From JADJPO01 sp963825645 (GTDB lineage: Bacteria > Actinomycetota > Actinomycetes > Actinomycetales > Kineosporiaceae): a stretch of DNA of 64,000 nt. Under the pieces are notes generated by a model. That model ran no database searches. It was not told where the DNA came from and saw only the letters and a program-made list of their open reading frames with translations. The stretch lies in assembly GCA_963825645.1 (NCBI GenBank), contig CAWGTT010000004.1:62001-126000 (forward strand). Direction: 5' to 3'. Both the position numbers and the translations under genes were made by a program. Positions 26,231 through 35,702 of this stretch are shown here, piece by piece (position 1 is the first letter of the stretch; the number at the start of each line of letters is the position of its first letter).

Positions 26231-27217
26231 ATGGACGAGCCGATCCGGAGGCCGACGAGCTTGTCGGCCGGCGCCGATGTGACCGGCGTATTGTTGCTGC
26301 CCTGTCCGGGTCGCCCGCCGCAGGTGGTGCCCATCGACCGCGACCTCCTGCTCGGGCGTGACGACCGCTGTGACCTCGTGCTGCCTAGTGACCTCGTCAG
26401 CCGCCGACACGCGCACGTATGGCCCCATGGCGGCGGGGTCGCCGTTGAGGACCTCGGGTCGCGCAACGGCACCCGCGTCAACGGCCGGCGTGTCACGTCG
26501 ATTTTTCAGCTGCAGGACGGCGACACCCTCACGCTGGGCGACGTCCAGCTGCAGTTTCGCCTGCTCGGCGACGGCGCCGTACCGCCCGTGTCTTGGCAGC
26601 CGGTCACCCCCGGCCCGGACGTCTACCGAGGCCCGACGAAACCCATGGCCCCGACGGTGCCACCGGCACCTGAGGGGGGCAAGGACGGCGCCGCCAAGCC
26701 GCTGGCCCTCGCCGTCCTGGAGTCCCTGGTCGGCACGGCCTTCAGCCAGGCGATCGGGACGGGCCTCGCGGGAACGTACGCCCTTGCGGTGATCACCCCG
26801 CTGCTCGGCACAGTGTTCGCCCTCCGCAAGGACGGCAAGATCCGCCTCGGTGCCGTGGTTCTCGTGACCGCGATCGCCGTGACCGTGACCGTCGCCGGCG
26901 TCACGGCGGCGGATACCGCACTCGGCCGGTCGGTCTTCCCCTGGAGCAGCTCCGAGCGCACCTTCATCCCGCCCCCCGACACCGGTTCGCCAGGCGCGAC
27001 CAAGCTGATCATGCCGAAGCTCGTGGGCGAGAACAACGTCACGGCGATGCAGCTGCTGATCCGCTACGGCTTCAACCCCCAGAACGTGCTCGTCGTCGAC
27101 ACGCCCTCGTCCCAGCAGCTGTTCGGCAAGGTCGTCAGAACCGACCCGGTGGCCGGCACCAAAGTGCCTGACGACGCGATCGTGAGGATCTTCATCGGCA
27201 AGGGCAGCAGTCCCTGA
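26231..27217 (+). CDS. FHA and PASTA domain membrane protein
   Basis: A 328-residue protein joining two signalling modules. The N-terminal half is a forkhead-associated phosphothreonine-binding domain with LLLGRDDRCDLVLPS, SRRHAHV and GSRNGTRVNG (about residues 33-90). A transmembrane helix (about 198-220, AVVLVTAIAVTVTVAGV) follows, then an extracellular PASTA domain (about 258-326, MPKLVGENNVTAMQLLIRYG). It would link a cytoplasmic phosphoprotein partner to the cell wall, as Ser/Thr kinase pathways do; no kinase gene is in the window. ATG 26231 is preferred over upstream in-frame starts, which would add unlikely sequence. Confidence 0.88.
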   Translation: MDEPIRRPTSLSAGADVTGVLLLPCPGRPPQVVPIDRDLLLGRDDRCDLVLPSDLVSRRHAHVWPHGGGVAVEDLGSRNGTRVNGRRVTSIFQLQDGDTLTLGDVQLQFRLLGDGAVPPVSWQPVTPGPDVYRGPTKPMAPTVPPAPEGGKDGAAKPLALAVLESLVGTAFSQAIGTGLAGTYALAVITPLLGTVFALRKDGKIRLGAVVLVTAIAVTVTVAGVTAADTALGRSVFPWSSSERTFIPPPDTGSPGATKLIMPKLVGENNVTAMQLLIRYGFNPQNVLVVDTPSSQQLFGKVVRTDPVAGTKVPDDAIVRIFIGKGSSP

Positions 27218-27282
27218 CCCGAACGGTGGGTGCGGCATTGGTCGGGCCAGATTTCGTTGCTTGAAAGCAACTTCCCGACATA

Positions 27283-27565
27283 GCCGCGATCCGCGCGGCC
27301 ATTACGCTCATGCCGCGAGGAGCGCGGCCATTACGCTCATGCCGCGGAGCGGCCATTACGCTCATGCCGCGAGCGAGCCATGCGGCCATTACGCTCATGC
27401 CGCGGAGCGCGGCCATTACGCTCATGCCGCCGAGCGGCCATTACGCTCATGCCGCCGAGCGGCCATTACGCTCATGCCGCCGAGCGGCCATTACGCTCAT
27501 GCCGCCGAGCGGCCATTACGCTCATGCCGCCGACCGGGCGACCATACGCTCGGGCCGCGATGAGG
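27283..27565 (+). repeat. Hairpin-repeat array B
   Basis: About 11 units. They begin with GCCGCG-ATCCG-CGCGGC and GCCGCG-AGGAG-CGCGGC types, then 25-bp units with GCCGC-GGA-GCGGC, four identical GCCGC-CGA-GCGGC units, and a GCCGCC-GACCG-GGCG unit. The linker is nearly always CATTACGCTCAT. Confidence 0.95.
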
Positions 27566-27687
27566 GCATGGCGTCGACCGCTGATCAGCGCACCCCCGGT
27601 GCGATCTGGACGAGTGGGGCTGTCCGCGGAGGCTGCGCGTGAACGCACGCCGGCGAGAGGCGGTGGGCGGCTCGGCCGAGGGTTGGC

Positions 27688-28638
27688 GTGTCGAGCGACG
27701 GCTGGATCGTCGCCATTCTGTGTGGTGTGACTGCCGTGGGTGGCCTTGCGGCTAGGCGTGGGTTGGCGGTTGTCGCGTTGCTGGCCGCGACCGTGGTGTG
27801 GGGCTCGACGTTCCTGGTCACCAAGCAGTCGCTTCCGGGGTTGGCGCCCGCGCCGTTCCTGACCTGGCGGTTCGGGATCGCCGCGGCGGTCCTCCTCGCC
27901 TTCCGGCCGGGGGCGGTGGGGGCCCTGACGTCGGTGGAGCGGCGGCGGGCAGTCGTGCTGGGGGTCTTGCTCGGCTCGGGCTTCCTGCTGCAGACGGTCG
28001 GGCTGCAGTCGACCGCGGCGGGTGTGTCCGGCTTCCTCACTGGCACCGCGGTGCTGCTCACCCCGGTGGTCGCCGCGCTTGTCTTCGGCGAGCGGGTGGG
28101 ACTGGGTGGCTGGGCCGCGGTGGGCTTGTCGACGGTGGGGATCGGGCTGCTCGCCGGTGCCGGCACGTCGAACCTGACCGTTGGCGCGCTGCTCACCCTG
28201 GCTGGCGCCGTCTGCTTCGCCGGGCACATCACCGGGCTGAGCCAGTGGGCCACCCGAGCCAATGCGTACGGGATGACGGCGCTGTCGGTGCTGGTGGCCG
28301 CCGCGCTGGCCGCGACCACGGCCGGGGTCACCCATCAGTTGGCTCTTCCCCCGAACGGTACCTCCTGGCGTGCGGTTGCCTACCTGGCCCTGGTGGCCAC
28401 CTGCCTGGGGTTCGTGGTGCAGGCGTGGGCGCAAAGTGCGCTCCCCGCCACCACGGCCGCGGTGGTCATGACGATGGAACCCGTCTTCGCCGCCGCTCTG
28501 GCCGTCGGCGTGGGCGCAGAGGCGCTTGTCCCTTCCGGGTGGATCGGCGGGCTGCTCATCGTTGTCGCCATGTTCCTCGCCGAGCTCGGCCCACGCGCCT
28601 GCTGCGACGCCATGAGCCCCCGCATCGATTGCTGTTGA
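27688..28638 (+). CDS. EamA/DMT-superfamily transporter
   Basis: A 316-residue, roughly ten-helix drug/metabolite exporter of the EamA type: GSTFLVTKQSLPG after the first helix and FLTWRFGIAAAVLL are family features, with the second EamA half starting about residue 170 (AGAVCFAGHITGLSQWA). The GTG at 27688 is the assumed start. It ends in an unusual tail, LGPRACCDAMSPRIDCC, with two cysteine pairs. A paralogue at 62456-63367 shares nearly every motif including that tail. Substrate unknown. Confidence 0.88.
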   Translation: MSSDGWIVAILCGVTAVGGLAARRGLAVVALLAATVVWGSTFLVTKQSLPGLAPAPFLTWRFGIAAAVLLAFRPGAVGALTSVERRRAVVLGVLLGSGFLLQTVGLQSTAAGVSGFLTGTAVLLTPVVAALVFGERVGLGGWAAVGLSTVGIGLLAGAGTSNLTVGALLTLAGAVCFAGHITGLSQWATRANAYGMTALSVLVAAALAATTAGVTHQLALPPNGTSWRAVAYLALVATCLGFVVQAWAQSALPATTAAVVMTMEPVFAAALAVGVGAEALVPSGWIGGLLIVVAMFLAELGPRACCDAMSPRIDCC

Positions 28639-29034
28639 CCGGCACACCCCGTCCCCGAACCAGTGTCGGGCGCTGACCGGCTGCGGCTTCGGCTCGACCA
28701 CGGACGTGGTCGACTACATCGATCGCGACGGGACGGCCGACTGCGTCCGCCTGACTGCTGCTGAAGGTCCTCCGCCTCCGGCGGCGAGTCAACCGCGCGC
28801 CGTGCTCGGGCGTCGCACACGGCGACGACCACGTAAGCAGGACGTCGGCCTGCGTACATCAGCAAACAACCGCCACTCGCTCACGGCGACCAGCCCGCCG
28901 ACACCTGCGCCGTAACAGGCGGTCATCAGCCCGACCAGACGCTCACCGACGTCCGCTTCTGCCGCGATCCGCGGGGTCAGGCCGACGAGCGGATCTCTGG
29001 GGAGTTGCGGGTCGGGACGCGCTCAAGATTGCGT
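28639..29034. other. Gene-poor stretch with a single repeat unit
   Basis: About 395 bp with no believable gene. At 28953-28976 there is one degenerate unit of the hairpin-repeat family (TTCTGCCGCGATCCGCGG). Confidence 0.5.
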
Positions 29035-29994
29035 TTAGGAGGGGCTGACAACGACCTTGCCGAGAGCCCTTCCTTCACCGACGCGAGCAAGAGCGTCGGG
29101 AAGCTCCTCGAGAGTGAAGGTGCGGTCGATGTGGATCCTGACCTTCCCGGTGACGCACAGGTCGGCAACCGGTTCGAAGTGGGCCGGCCCCTCCTTCACT
29201 GCGAGCACCCCGATCGAGCGACCGGTCAGTCGCCCCACCACGGGGCCGACGGTGAGGACGCGCAGCAGCGCGCGCACCGACCCTCCGACACATCGATACG
29301 TTCCGCCGGTGGCCAGCGCGCGCCGGTAGGCGAACACCGATCGGCCGGCGACCAGGTCAAGTATCAGGTCGTACGGCTGGGTCGTCGTGAAGTCGTCCCG
29401 GCTGTAGTCGATCACGTCGTCCGCACCCACCGACCGCATGAAGTCCTGCTTGGCGGTGTTGTCGACACCCGTGACGTGTGCACCGAGCCGCTTGGCCAAC
29501 TGTATGGCGAAGGATCCTGACCCTCCGCCAGCGCCGTTGATCAGGACCCGGCTACCCGCAACAGCCCTTTGCGTGCCCTGCCAGGCAATCGCGCCGGCCT
29601 GCGGGATGGTGGACGCCTCAGCGAACGTGAGCTGGGTCGGTTTGTGGGCCAGCGCGAGCTCCGGGGCGAGCGCGTACTCCGCGAACCCACCCTTCAGCGC
29701 CAGGTTGTCGCCGTACACCTCGTCACCGGGTCGGAACCGGGTCACCCCTGACCCGACATCGTCGACCATGCCGGCGATATCCGACCCAAGCGTCCTGCGA
29801 GCGGGGAACCGTAGCCCGCCGATACGTGCGGACGCCGGCGATCCGCGCAGGCACTCCCAATCGCTGAGGTTGACCGACGTCGCAGCCACTTCCACCCGCA
29901 CCTGGCCGGCGGCGGGGGTAGGCATCGGAACATCCTCGACGCGCAGCACATCGGGGCCCCCGTACCGGTCGTAGACGACCGCCTTCACGCCCAT
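29035..29994 (-). CDS. Quinone oxidoreductase-like MDR dehydrogenase
   Basis: A 319-residue zinc-independent MDR enzyme: MGVKAVVYDRYGGPDVLRVE at the N terminus, LINGAGGGSGSFAIQLAKRL (NADPH-binding Rossmann motif) and GADDVIDYSRDD. The catalytic cysteine and histidine zinc ligands are absent. Upstream in-frame sequence lacks protein character, so the ATG at 29994 was chosen. It is related to, but clearly different from, the MDR gene at 14871-15824. Divergent from the hydrolase gene downstream. Confidence 0.87.
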   Translation of the reverse strand: MGVKAVVYDRYGGPDVLRVEDVPMPTPAAGQVRVEVAATSVNLSDWECLRGSPASARIGGLRFPARRTLGSDIAGMVDDVGSGVTRFRPGDEVYGDNLALKGGFAEYALAPELALAHKPTQLTFAEASTIPQAGAIAWQGTQRAVAGSRVLINGAGGGSGSFAIQLAKRLGAHVTGVDNTAKQDFMRSVGADDVIDYSRDDFTTTQPYDLILDLVAGRSVFAYRRALATGGTYRCVGGSVRALLRVLTVGPVVGRLTGRSIGVLAVKEGPAHFEPVADLCVTGKVRIHIDRTFTLEELPDALARVGEGRALGKVVVSPS

Positions 29995-30279
29995 CCCGCG
30001 GCCCCGGTCACGCCAGCAACATAGCAACCCGGGACGGACGACACGGAGGTGCCAAGGAGCGGGCCATGGTCTGTATGGCGCCGTACAACACACGTCCGGA
30101 CATGCCGCCGAGTGTGAGCGTTGCGATGCCGTTCGAGGCGCCACCCCGCCGGCATGTGGCGTAGGCGCTGACCGGTCCCCGACTTGCTGTCGGGTGCGCG
30201 ACGTGGTCACTTTCGCTCGCCATTGCGGTGGGGCGTTGCAGCGACGATGCTGGGCGAACCGTGGACGGGAGCATCGGAT

Positions 30280-31065
30280 ATGGGCCTGAGCAAGCAGATC
30301 GGCCCGGAGTTCGAGGCCTTCGACTTCACGCACGACCGGCGCACGTACGAGGTCTTCCGGGGTGGTTCGGGGCCAGCGGTCCTGGTGCTGCACGAGATCC
30401 CCGGTCTGCATCCGGGCGTCATCGATTTCGCTCGTCGGCTCATCGCCGCCGGGTACACCGTCTACCTGCCGTCGCTGTTCGGGCGGCCCGCGGCCCCGGC
30501 GACGGGCCGCGAGATCGTGCGATCAATGCTGCAGGTCTGCGTGGCGCGGGAGTTCACGAAGCTGGCCGACCGCACGAGTCCCGTCGTCGGGTGGCTACGG
30601 GCACTCGCCGCGTCGGCATTCCGTGAGTGCGGGGTTGGCGTGGTCGGGATGTGCTTCACCGGAGGTTTCGCGCTGGCCACAGCCCTCGAGCCGTCGGTCA
30701 TCGCGTCTGTCATGAGCCAGCCGGTGTTGCCCGCGCCGATCGGACAGCGTCGCCGCGCCGCCCTGGGTCTGGACGCCGAGGACCTCTCCATGATCACGGC
30801 CCGAGCCAACGATGACCTGCGCGTGCTCGGGCTCCGGTTCACCAACGACCGCGGGTGCCCGCCGGAACGTTTCCAGACCCTGCGTGCGACGCTCGGCACG
30901 TCGTTTGAGGGGATCGAGATCGACTCCTCGCCGGGCAACGCAGCCGGCATCGCACCGCCGGCGCACGCGGTGCTGACGGTCTCCCTCGTCGACGAGCCGG
31001 GGCATCCGACCCGGGCCGCCCTCGACCGGGTCCTGACTCTCCTGGCCGAGCGGCTGCGCCGTTGA
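30280..31065 (+). CDS. Dienelactone hydrolase-family protein
   Basis: A 261-residue alpha/beta hydrolase. VLVLHEIPGLHPGV is the dienelactone-hydrolase N-terminal block, VGMCFTGGFALA holds the nucleophilic cysteine (G-x-C-x-G-G) and PPAHAVLTV near the C terminus the catalytic histidine. Dienelactone hydrolases open lactone rings in aromatic-compound breakdown, but many paralogues act on other esters, and no catabolic partners are adjacent. The start at 30280 is the first ATG that gives a normal N terminus. Confidence 0.85.
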   Translation: MGLSKQIGPEFEAFDFTHDRRTYEVFRGGSGPAVLVLHEIPGLHPGVIDFARRLIAAGYTVYLPSLFGRPAAPATGREIVRSMLQVCVAREFTKLADRTSPVVGWLRALAASAFRECGVGVVGMCFTGGFALATALEPSVIASVMSQPVLPAPIGQRRRAALGLDAEDLSMITARANDDLRVLGLRFTNDRGCPPERFQTLRATLGTSFEGIEIDSSPGNAAGIAPPAHAVLTVSLVDEPGHPTRAALDRVLTLLAERLRR

Positions 31066-31239
31066 CTAGTCGACCGCCTCCCTCCGCAGCTCAACGGGAC
31101 CAGCCAATGCGGATCCGGCAATCCGCTGCACGACGTCGTACTGCCATCCTCGATGCCACTGACGTCACGCGGCCCTGACGCAGCCGCAACCAGGTGCCGG
31201 CGCGGCTGCTTCGCCAGGCCCCTGACAACGCACGCAATT

Positions 31240-31286
31240 GCTGCGGAGCGGCCCTACCGCTCATGCCGCGGAGCGGCCCTTACGCT
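31240..31286 (+). repeat. Hairpin-repeat array C, left half (interrupted by IS110)
   Basis: Two 25-bp units of the GCGG-AGCGGC type with linkers CCTACCGCTCAT and CCTTACGCT. The second unit stops at its CT (31285-31286), where the IS110-family element begins. The rest of the unit resumes at 32814. Confidence 0.9.
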
Positions 31287-31369
31287 CACTGGTCCACTCT
31301 GGTCGTGTCGGGGCCGTTCATCGGGTGTTCGGGTGAGACGGTTCCGGCAGCACCCCTGGTCCCGTCGGG

Positions 31370-31500
31370 TCATCGCCCTCTTACGCTCGATCTTCGAGAT
31401 CCAGCATGAGTTCTGCGGGGCCCGGCGGTACCGGGACACCCCGACTGGCTACAGGGCTACGCGCCGTCGAGCGCCGATCAGTGAGCGACCGGGTGTGGTG
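31370..31500 (+). ncRNA. Candidate IS110 bridge RNA (guide region)
   Basis: In the 5' non-coding end, CTTACGCT (31380-31387) equals the target sequence left of and including the CT core. GCATGAG (31404-31410) is the reverse complement of CTCATGC, the core and target to its right. They flank a hairpin GATCT-TCG-AGATC, so they can form a target-binding loop. Downstream, CAGTGAG (31479-31485) is the reverse complement of CTCACTG at the element's left end, as a right donor guide should be; ACAGGGC (31451-31457) resembles the right-end donor side, less exactly. The limits of the transcript are not determined. Confidence 0.6.
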
Positions 31501-31552
31501 TCCCGGGACCACCGGGTGTCCCCCCGACTGAGGCAACAGCGAGGAGACAACA

Positions 31553-32790
31553 GTGAGTATCCCCGAGCCGGCTGCGATGCGTGTGACCGCGGGCGTGGAC
31601 TGGGCCAAGGAGGATCACGTGGTCTGCGTGGTCGGCGAGCAGGGAGAGGTGATCGACCGGTTCACGATCCACCATGACGCCGCCGGGTTACGGCGGATGT
31701 GCCGTCGACTGCTGCGCGCCGGCGTGGGCGAGGTCGGCATCGAACGCGGGGACGGGCCCGTGGTGGAGGCGCTGCTGCGCGCGGGTGTGACGCTGTACGT
31801 GATCCCGCCCGGGCAGGTGAAGAACCTGCGCAGCCGGTACGGGTCGGCGGGCAACAAGGACGACCGGTTCGACGCCTACGTCCTGGCCGACGTGGTGCGG
31901 ACCGACGCCCGCCGGCTGCGGGCGATGGTCTTCGACTCCGGGCAGACCACGACGCTGCGGGCCAGTGTCCGCGCGCGGCGGGACCTGGTCGCTGCCCGGG
32001 TCGCGCTCGGCAACCAGCTGCTGGCCCACGTGCAAGCCGTGTTCCCCGCGGCGGCACCACTGTTCAGCGGCATGCACAAGGGCGTGACACTGTCGTTCCT
32101 GGAGCGGTTCACCACCCAGGACAGGCCGACTGGCTCTCGACCAAGCGACTGGCGACCTGGCTGAAGAGCGTGTCCTACCGTGGCGGCGTCGCCCCAGCGG
32201 TGCTGTACGCCCGGCTGACGGATGCTCCCGGCGGGGTGGTCGGCCCCACCGCGGCGACCCATGCAGTGACCACCGCCGCCCTGGTAGCGGTGCTGCGGTC
32301 GTTGAACAGCCAGATCCGCGTCCTGGAGGACTCCATCACCGAGCAGCTCGACGCGCACCCCGACGCGGCGATCTTCACCAGCCTGCCCCGCTCCGGGACC
32401 GTCCGGGCGGCGCGGCTGCTCGCCGAGATCGGTGATGCGAGGGGCCGGTTCCCCACCCCGGAGTCGTTGGCCTGCCTGGCCGGGGTGGCCCCCTCGACCC
32501 GCCAGTCCGGCAAGGTCAAGGCCGTGGTGTTCCGCTGGGGTGCGGACAAGCAGCTCCGCGACGCGGTCTGCGACTTCGCCGCCGACACCCGCCACGTCCA
32601 CCCCTGGGCTGCCCGCCTGTACGCCCAGGCCCGCGCCCGCGGCCACGACCACCCCCACGCCGTCCGGATCCTCGCCCGTGCCTGGGTCGGGGTCATCTGG
32701 CGCTGCTGGCAGGACAACACGCCCTACAACCCGGCCGAACACCGCGCCCTGCAACAGCTCCTACACCAAGACCAACCCAAGGCTGCCTGA
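31553..32790 (+). pseudogene. IS110-family transposase, frameshifted
   Basis: A DEDD-type IS110 transposase of about 412 residues if repaired. The N-terminal RuvC-like domain shows GVDWAKEDH, VGIERGDG and NKDDRFDAYVLAD (the D-E-D-D residues). The C-terminal Tnp domain has SGTVRAARLLAEIGD and CLAGVAPSTRQSGK, the serine-containing block. The GTG at 31553 has a GAGGAGA site. A one-base indel near 32126, between FTTQD and DWLSTKRLATWL, breaks the frame, so this copy is inactive unless the indel is a sequencing error. Confidence 0.9.
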
Positions 32791-32815
32791 CCAAGGGAGT
32801 TGACACAGGGCAACT

Positions 32816-32869
32816 CATGCCGCGATCAGCGCGGCCATTACGCTCATGCCGCGACGCGCGCTCATCGCT
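32816..32869 (+). repeat. Hairpin-repeat array C, right half
   Basis: Continues the interrupted unit with CATGCCGCG-ATCAG-CGCGGC, CATTACGCTCAT and a final degenerate unit GCCGCGACGCGCGCTCAT. A short GGGGCCCCGCT tandem follows. Confidence 0.88.
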
Positions 32870-33132
32870 GGGGCCCCGCTGGGGCCCCGTTACCCCCGTG
32901 CGTTCCGAAGGCGAGGGGACGCCCCATCGACGTGGTGGCAGGGCATTACAGGGCCGAGCGCCCGCGATGTCCCGGGGGTGTCGCGGCGGATGCTGGGGAC
33001 CTGCAGGCGCCTCGTGGTACCAAGCGATGGTGATCTTCCGATCCGAACCCGTACCGGCGCCGGAGGCGGCGGCGCCGCGACCCTCAAACGCTACAGATCG
33101 CGGGTGGCGTTCAGGCAGAACCCCGCACGACA

Positions 33133-34323
33133 TCATGCGCTCGCGCGGCGCAGCGCGCGACGCAGGCCATCTGGCCTGTGCGCGGACGGGGCTTTCTTTC
33201 CTCGTCGGCCTGGCGGTGTCCGTTTCATCGACTCCACCAGGCGAGAGCCGAACGGCAAGAACTGGGGCTGCGGTTGCCGGCTGAGGTGCTCCGCTTTGTA
33301 GCGGCGCATCAGCGCCTCGCCACCGTTGCGCCATGTGAACCTCTTCTGCCGCAATACCTGCGACAGCACGGCGTCCACACCGTCCGGGTACAGCTCGGCA
33401 CAGCGGCGCAGCACCACCGGGGAGACCGAGTCGTCGCGCAGATACTGCTGGACCACCTGCATGTAGCGAGGCTGGCGGGCCAGTTCCGGCCGCTGGAACA
33501 CCTCCTGCAGTGCACCGAAGTCAGCGAAGAAGCCCAGCCCCTCCCGTTCGTCGTAGATCAGCCCGACCGTCTCTCCGTCCCCGAGCTCACCCAGGTCACC
33601 CGCGGCGGGCGCGTCGTCCCCGTGCCGGAACCGCCAGTACTCCGCCCACCGCGCGTTCCACTGCGTCCGCGGCACCACCACCAGATCCGCTCCGAAGAAC
33701 TCGATGAACCGCGAGCGGTCCTCCGCCTGCATCTCCCACCCGATCCGTAACCGCTCCGGGTTGCGGAACAGCAGGCTCGGGGACTGCATCGCAGCGGACG
33801 CCGCCATGGCCAGCACTTCCTCGGCCTGCTCCGGCCCCAGCGTCGACATGGAGCCGCTGATCAGCCACTCATCCAGCACCGGCACGACCCGAGCAACCAG
33901 GAACGACCCGGGGGCGGTGTGCTCGCGGAGCAACTCAACGCCCCGGTTGGAGCGGATCCGGTAGGGCAGGTCATCGATCACGTTGGAGGCAAGCAGCACC
34001 TCACCCTCGAACGCCTCGACCTCAAAGATCCCCTCCACGGGGTCCCACCAACCCAGCAGCATGTCCCGCTCGGCCCGCGGCAGGTCGCCGCGGGCGCGGA
34101 CGAATCGCTCGACGACCGTCCGCCCGTCGGCCAACCGATGCCGCAACACCCAGTCGTCCAGAAAGGTGATCAACTCGTGCTCGTCCGCGACGATCGGATC
34201 ACCGAAGCGCCGCACCAGCCCGGTCGCCAACTCCCTGCCGGAGCGACCCGCGTGAGCGAAGTCCAGCAACTCCTGCTTCAAATCGCTGCTGCGCTCCACC
34301 AACTCGTCGATCGTCGAACTCAT
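33133..34323 (-). CDS. Conserved-looking protein of unknown function
   Basis: A 396-residue soluble protein without signal peptide or membrane segments. It is rich in acidic and aromatic residues (LLGWWDPVEGIFEVEAFEGE, RFIEFFGADLVVVP, DERREGLGFF-like region near residue 265) and ends in a basic tail. Good codon composition and a single long frame argue that it is real. I do not recognise a family. It is divergent from repeat array D and has no same-strand partner, so context gives no clue. Confidence 0.7.
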   Translation of the reverse strand: MSSTIDELVERSSDLKQELLDFAHAGRSGRELATGLVRRFGDPIVADEHELITFLDDWVLRHRLADGRTVVERFVRARGDLPRAERDMLLGWWDPVEGIFEVEAFEGEVLLASNVIDDLPYRIRSNRGVELLREHTAPGSFLVARVVPVLDEWLISGSMSTLGPEQAEEVLAMAASAAMQSPSLLFRNPERLRIGWEMQAEDRSRFIEFFGADLVVVPRTQWNARWAEYWRFRHGDDAPAAGDLGELGDGETVGLIYDEREGLGFFADFGALQEVFQRPELARQPRYMQVVQQYLRDDSVSPVVLRRCAELYPDGVDAVLSQVLRQKRFTWRNGGEALMRRYKAEHLSRQPQPQFLPFGSRLVESMKRTPPGRRGKKAPSAHRPDGLRRALRRASA

Positions 34324-34651
34324 CCGCCACTACCACCCTCGATCGGCCAAGCCCCACCGGCTGAGAGACGACATCGTCCCAGCCCAGCCACCGACCGCGC
34401 GCGCAACACGCGGATGCGGCCACCCCAGGTCAAAGACGTCGAACCCGGCACGTTGTGTAGGCAACCCGCCAGGAGCCACCATCCGCCCCCCGCCCAGCCA
34501 GTCCAGACGCTGCTGGTCCGGGTGCCTGGCCAGGTCCCGACACACTCATGATCATTATCTTGCATGAGAGGTGGCCACCGGGCCACGGTCAGCCCGCTCA
34601 CGCTCCCAGCGCGATCCTTCGGAGTGCCGCCACTTGAGCGCCAGAGGCGAC
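34324..34651. other. Gene-poor stretch before array D
   Basis: About 330 bp upstream of the 33133-34323 gene, hence probably holding its promoter; no gene seen. Confidence 0.4.
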
Positions 34652-34937
34652 ATCCGCTATGCCGCGGAGCGGCCTTTACGCTTCTGCCGCGGTGAGCGCG
34701 GCCGTTCCGCTCGTGCCGCGGTGAGCGCGGCCGTTCCGCTCGTGCCGCGGTGAGCGCGGCCGTTCCGCTCGTGCCGCGGTGAGCGCGGCCGTTCCGCTCG
34801 TGCCGCGGTGAGCGCGGCCGTTCCGCTCGTGCCGCGGTGAGCGCCGCCGTTCCGCTCATGCCGCGGAGCGGCCCTACCGCTCATGCCGCGGAGCGGCCCT
34901 ACCGCTCATGCCGCGGAGCGGCCCTTACGCTCATGCG
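34652..34937 (+). repeat. Hairpin-repeat array D
   Basis: One 25-bp unit, then six 29-bp units with the stem GCCGCG-GTGAG-CGCGGC and linker CGTTCCGCTCGT starting at 34686 and spaced exactly 29 bp (the sixth has GCGCCGCC), then three 25-bp units GCCGC-GGA-GCGGC with linkers CCTACCGCTCAT or CCTTACGCTCAT. It shows blockwise homogenisation of sub-types within one array. Confidence 0.95.
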
Positions 34938-35204
34938 TGTGTCCCGAACAGGAGGGGAGTCCGAGTCCGATGAAGGTAGGGCCTTCCGACTTGGTGCTGT
35001 GCTGGTGATGGAGGTTGGCCCTCCGGGATCTCCCTGCGGGGGGCGGTCCCAAACCGCCCACTGCTGCGTTAGCTGAAGACTGTCGTGGTGAGCGAGTGGG
35101 AAAGGCGCACGGGATGCGTCAGGTGGGGGTCGGGAAGACGTGCGTCGCTGGAGCCACGGCCTTCTCTCTCCGCGCATCGGGTCTTGATCAACTAGGATGG
35201 GGGT

Positions 35205-35702
35205 GTGACTCCCCCAGGTCGCGACGACCAGCCGTGGCGGGCCCTGTCGCCGGAGGTCGACCGGCTGCAGGACGCCGCGGACGCCGCGCAGGCCCGGTTC
35301 GATGACCTCGCCGCGGTCGCCGACGCGGAGGGCACCGTTACCGACTCCCGCCGGGCCGAGCTCACCCGACTCCAGGCGCAGGCCTGGCGAGGGGTGCGCG
35401 CCGCCCGCGCTCGGCTGACCCGCGCCCAGCGCCTCGCCGACCCGGCCGCCATCCAGGCGGCCCGCCGGCATCTGGACGCCACCTACGTCCAGGCCGCGGA
35501 CACCATCGCCGATTGCATCGCCCAGCTGCGGCAGATCCTGGTGGCCGGCCTCGACCTCACCGACGACCTGCTCGACCGGGCCACCGCCGCTGACACCGCG
35601 CACTACGACGTGACGCAGGCGCTCGCCGAGGCCCCGCCGGGCCGCCTCACCGGCCCGAACCGCTGCACCGGTCGGTCCGACAACGACCGGTCGCCACAGT
35701 GA
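35205..35702 (+). CDS. Predicted coiled-coil protein of unknown function
   Basis: A 165-residue, almost wholly helical protein (SPEVDRLQDAADAAQARFDD and ADTIADCIAQLRQILVAG) with heptad-like spacing, no signal and no catalytic motif. The GTG start follows AGGATGGGG. No family recognised. Isolated between repeat array D and the CrtI-like gene. Confidence 0.6.
   Translation: MTPPGRDDQPWRALSPEVDRLQDAADAAQARFDDLAAVADAEGTVTDSRRAELTRLQAQAWRGVRAARARLTRAQRLADPAAIQAARRHLDATYVQAADTIADCIAQLRQILVAGLDLTDDLLDRATAADTAHYDVTQALAEAPPGRLTGPNRCTGRSDNDRSPQ

Larger units (their letters stand above)
31287..32815 (+). mobile_element. IS110-family element inserted in a hairpin repeat
   Basis: About 1.53 kb. Both junctions carry the dinucleotide CT (31285-31286 and 32814-32815), and removing the element restores an uninterrupted repeat array. 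There are no inverted repeats or target duplications, as expected for IS110. The long 5' non-coding end (about 265 bp) and short 3' end (about 25 bp) match the IS110 subgroup, in which the bridge RNA is encoded upstream of the transposase. Confidence 0.88.

Noticed and set aside
25673..27238. A 521-residue minus-strand open frame
   Set aside because: It overlaps array A and the FHA-PASTA gene; composition is that of a shadow frame.
27283..27565. Repeat arrays as CRISPR loci
   Set aside because: Units are directly adjacent, 25-29 bp long, with no unique spacers of constant length, and no cas gene is in the window.
31553..32790. Programmed frameshifting in the IS110 transposase
   Set aside because: IS110 transposases are normally made from one frame, and no slippery sequence is evident near 32126; decay or a sequencing error is more likely.
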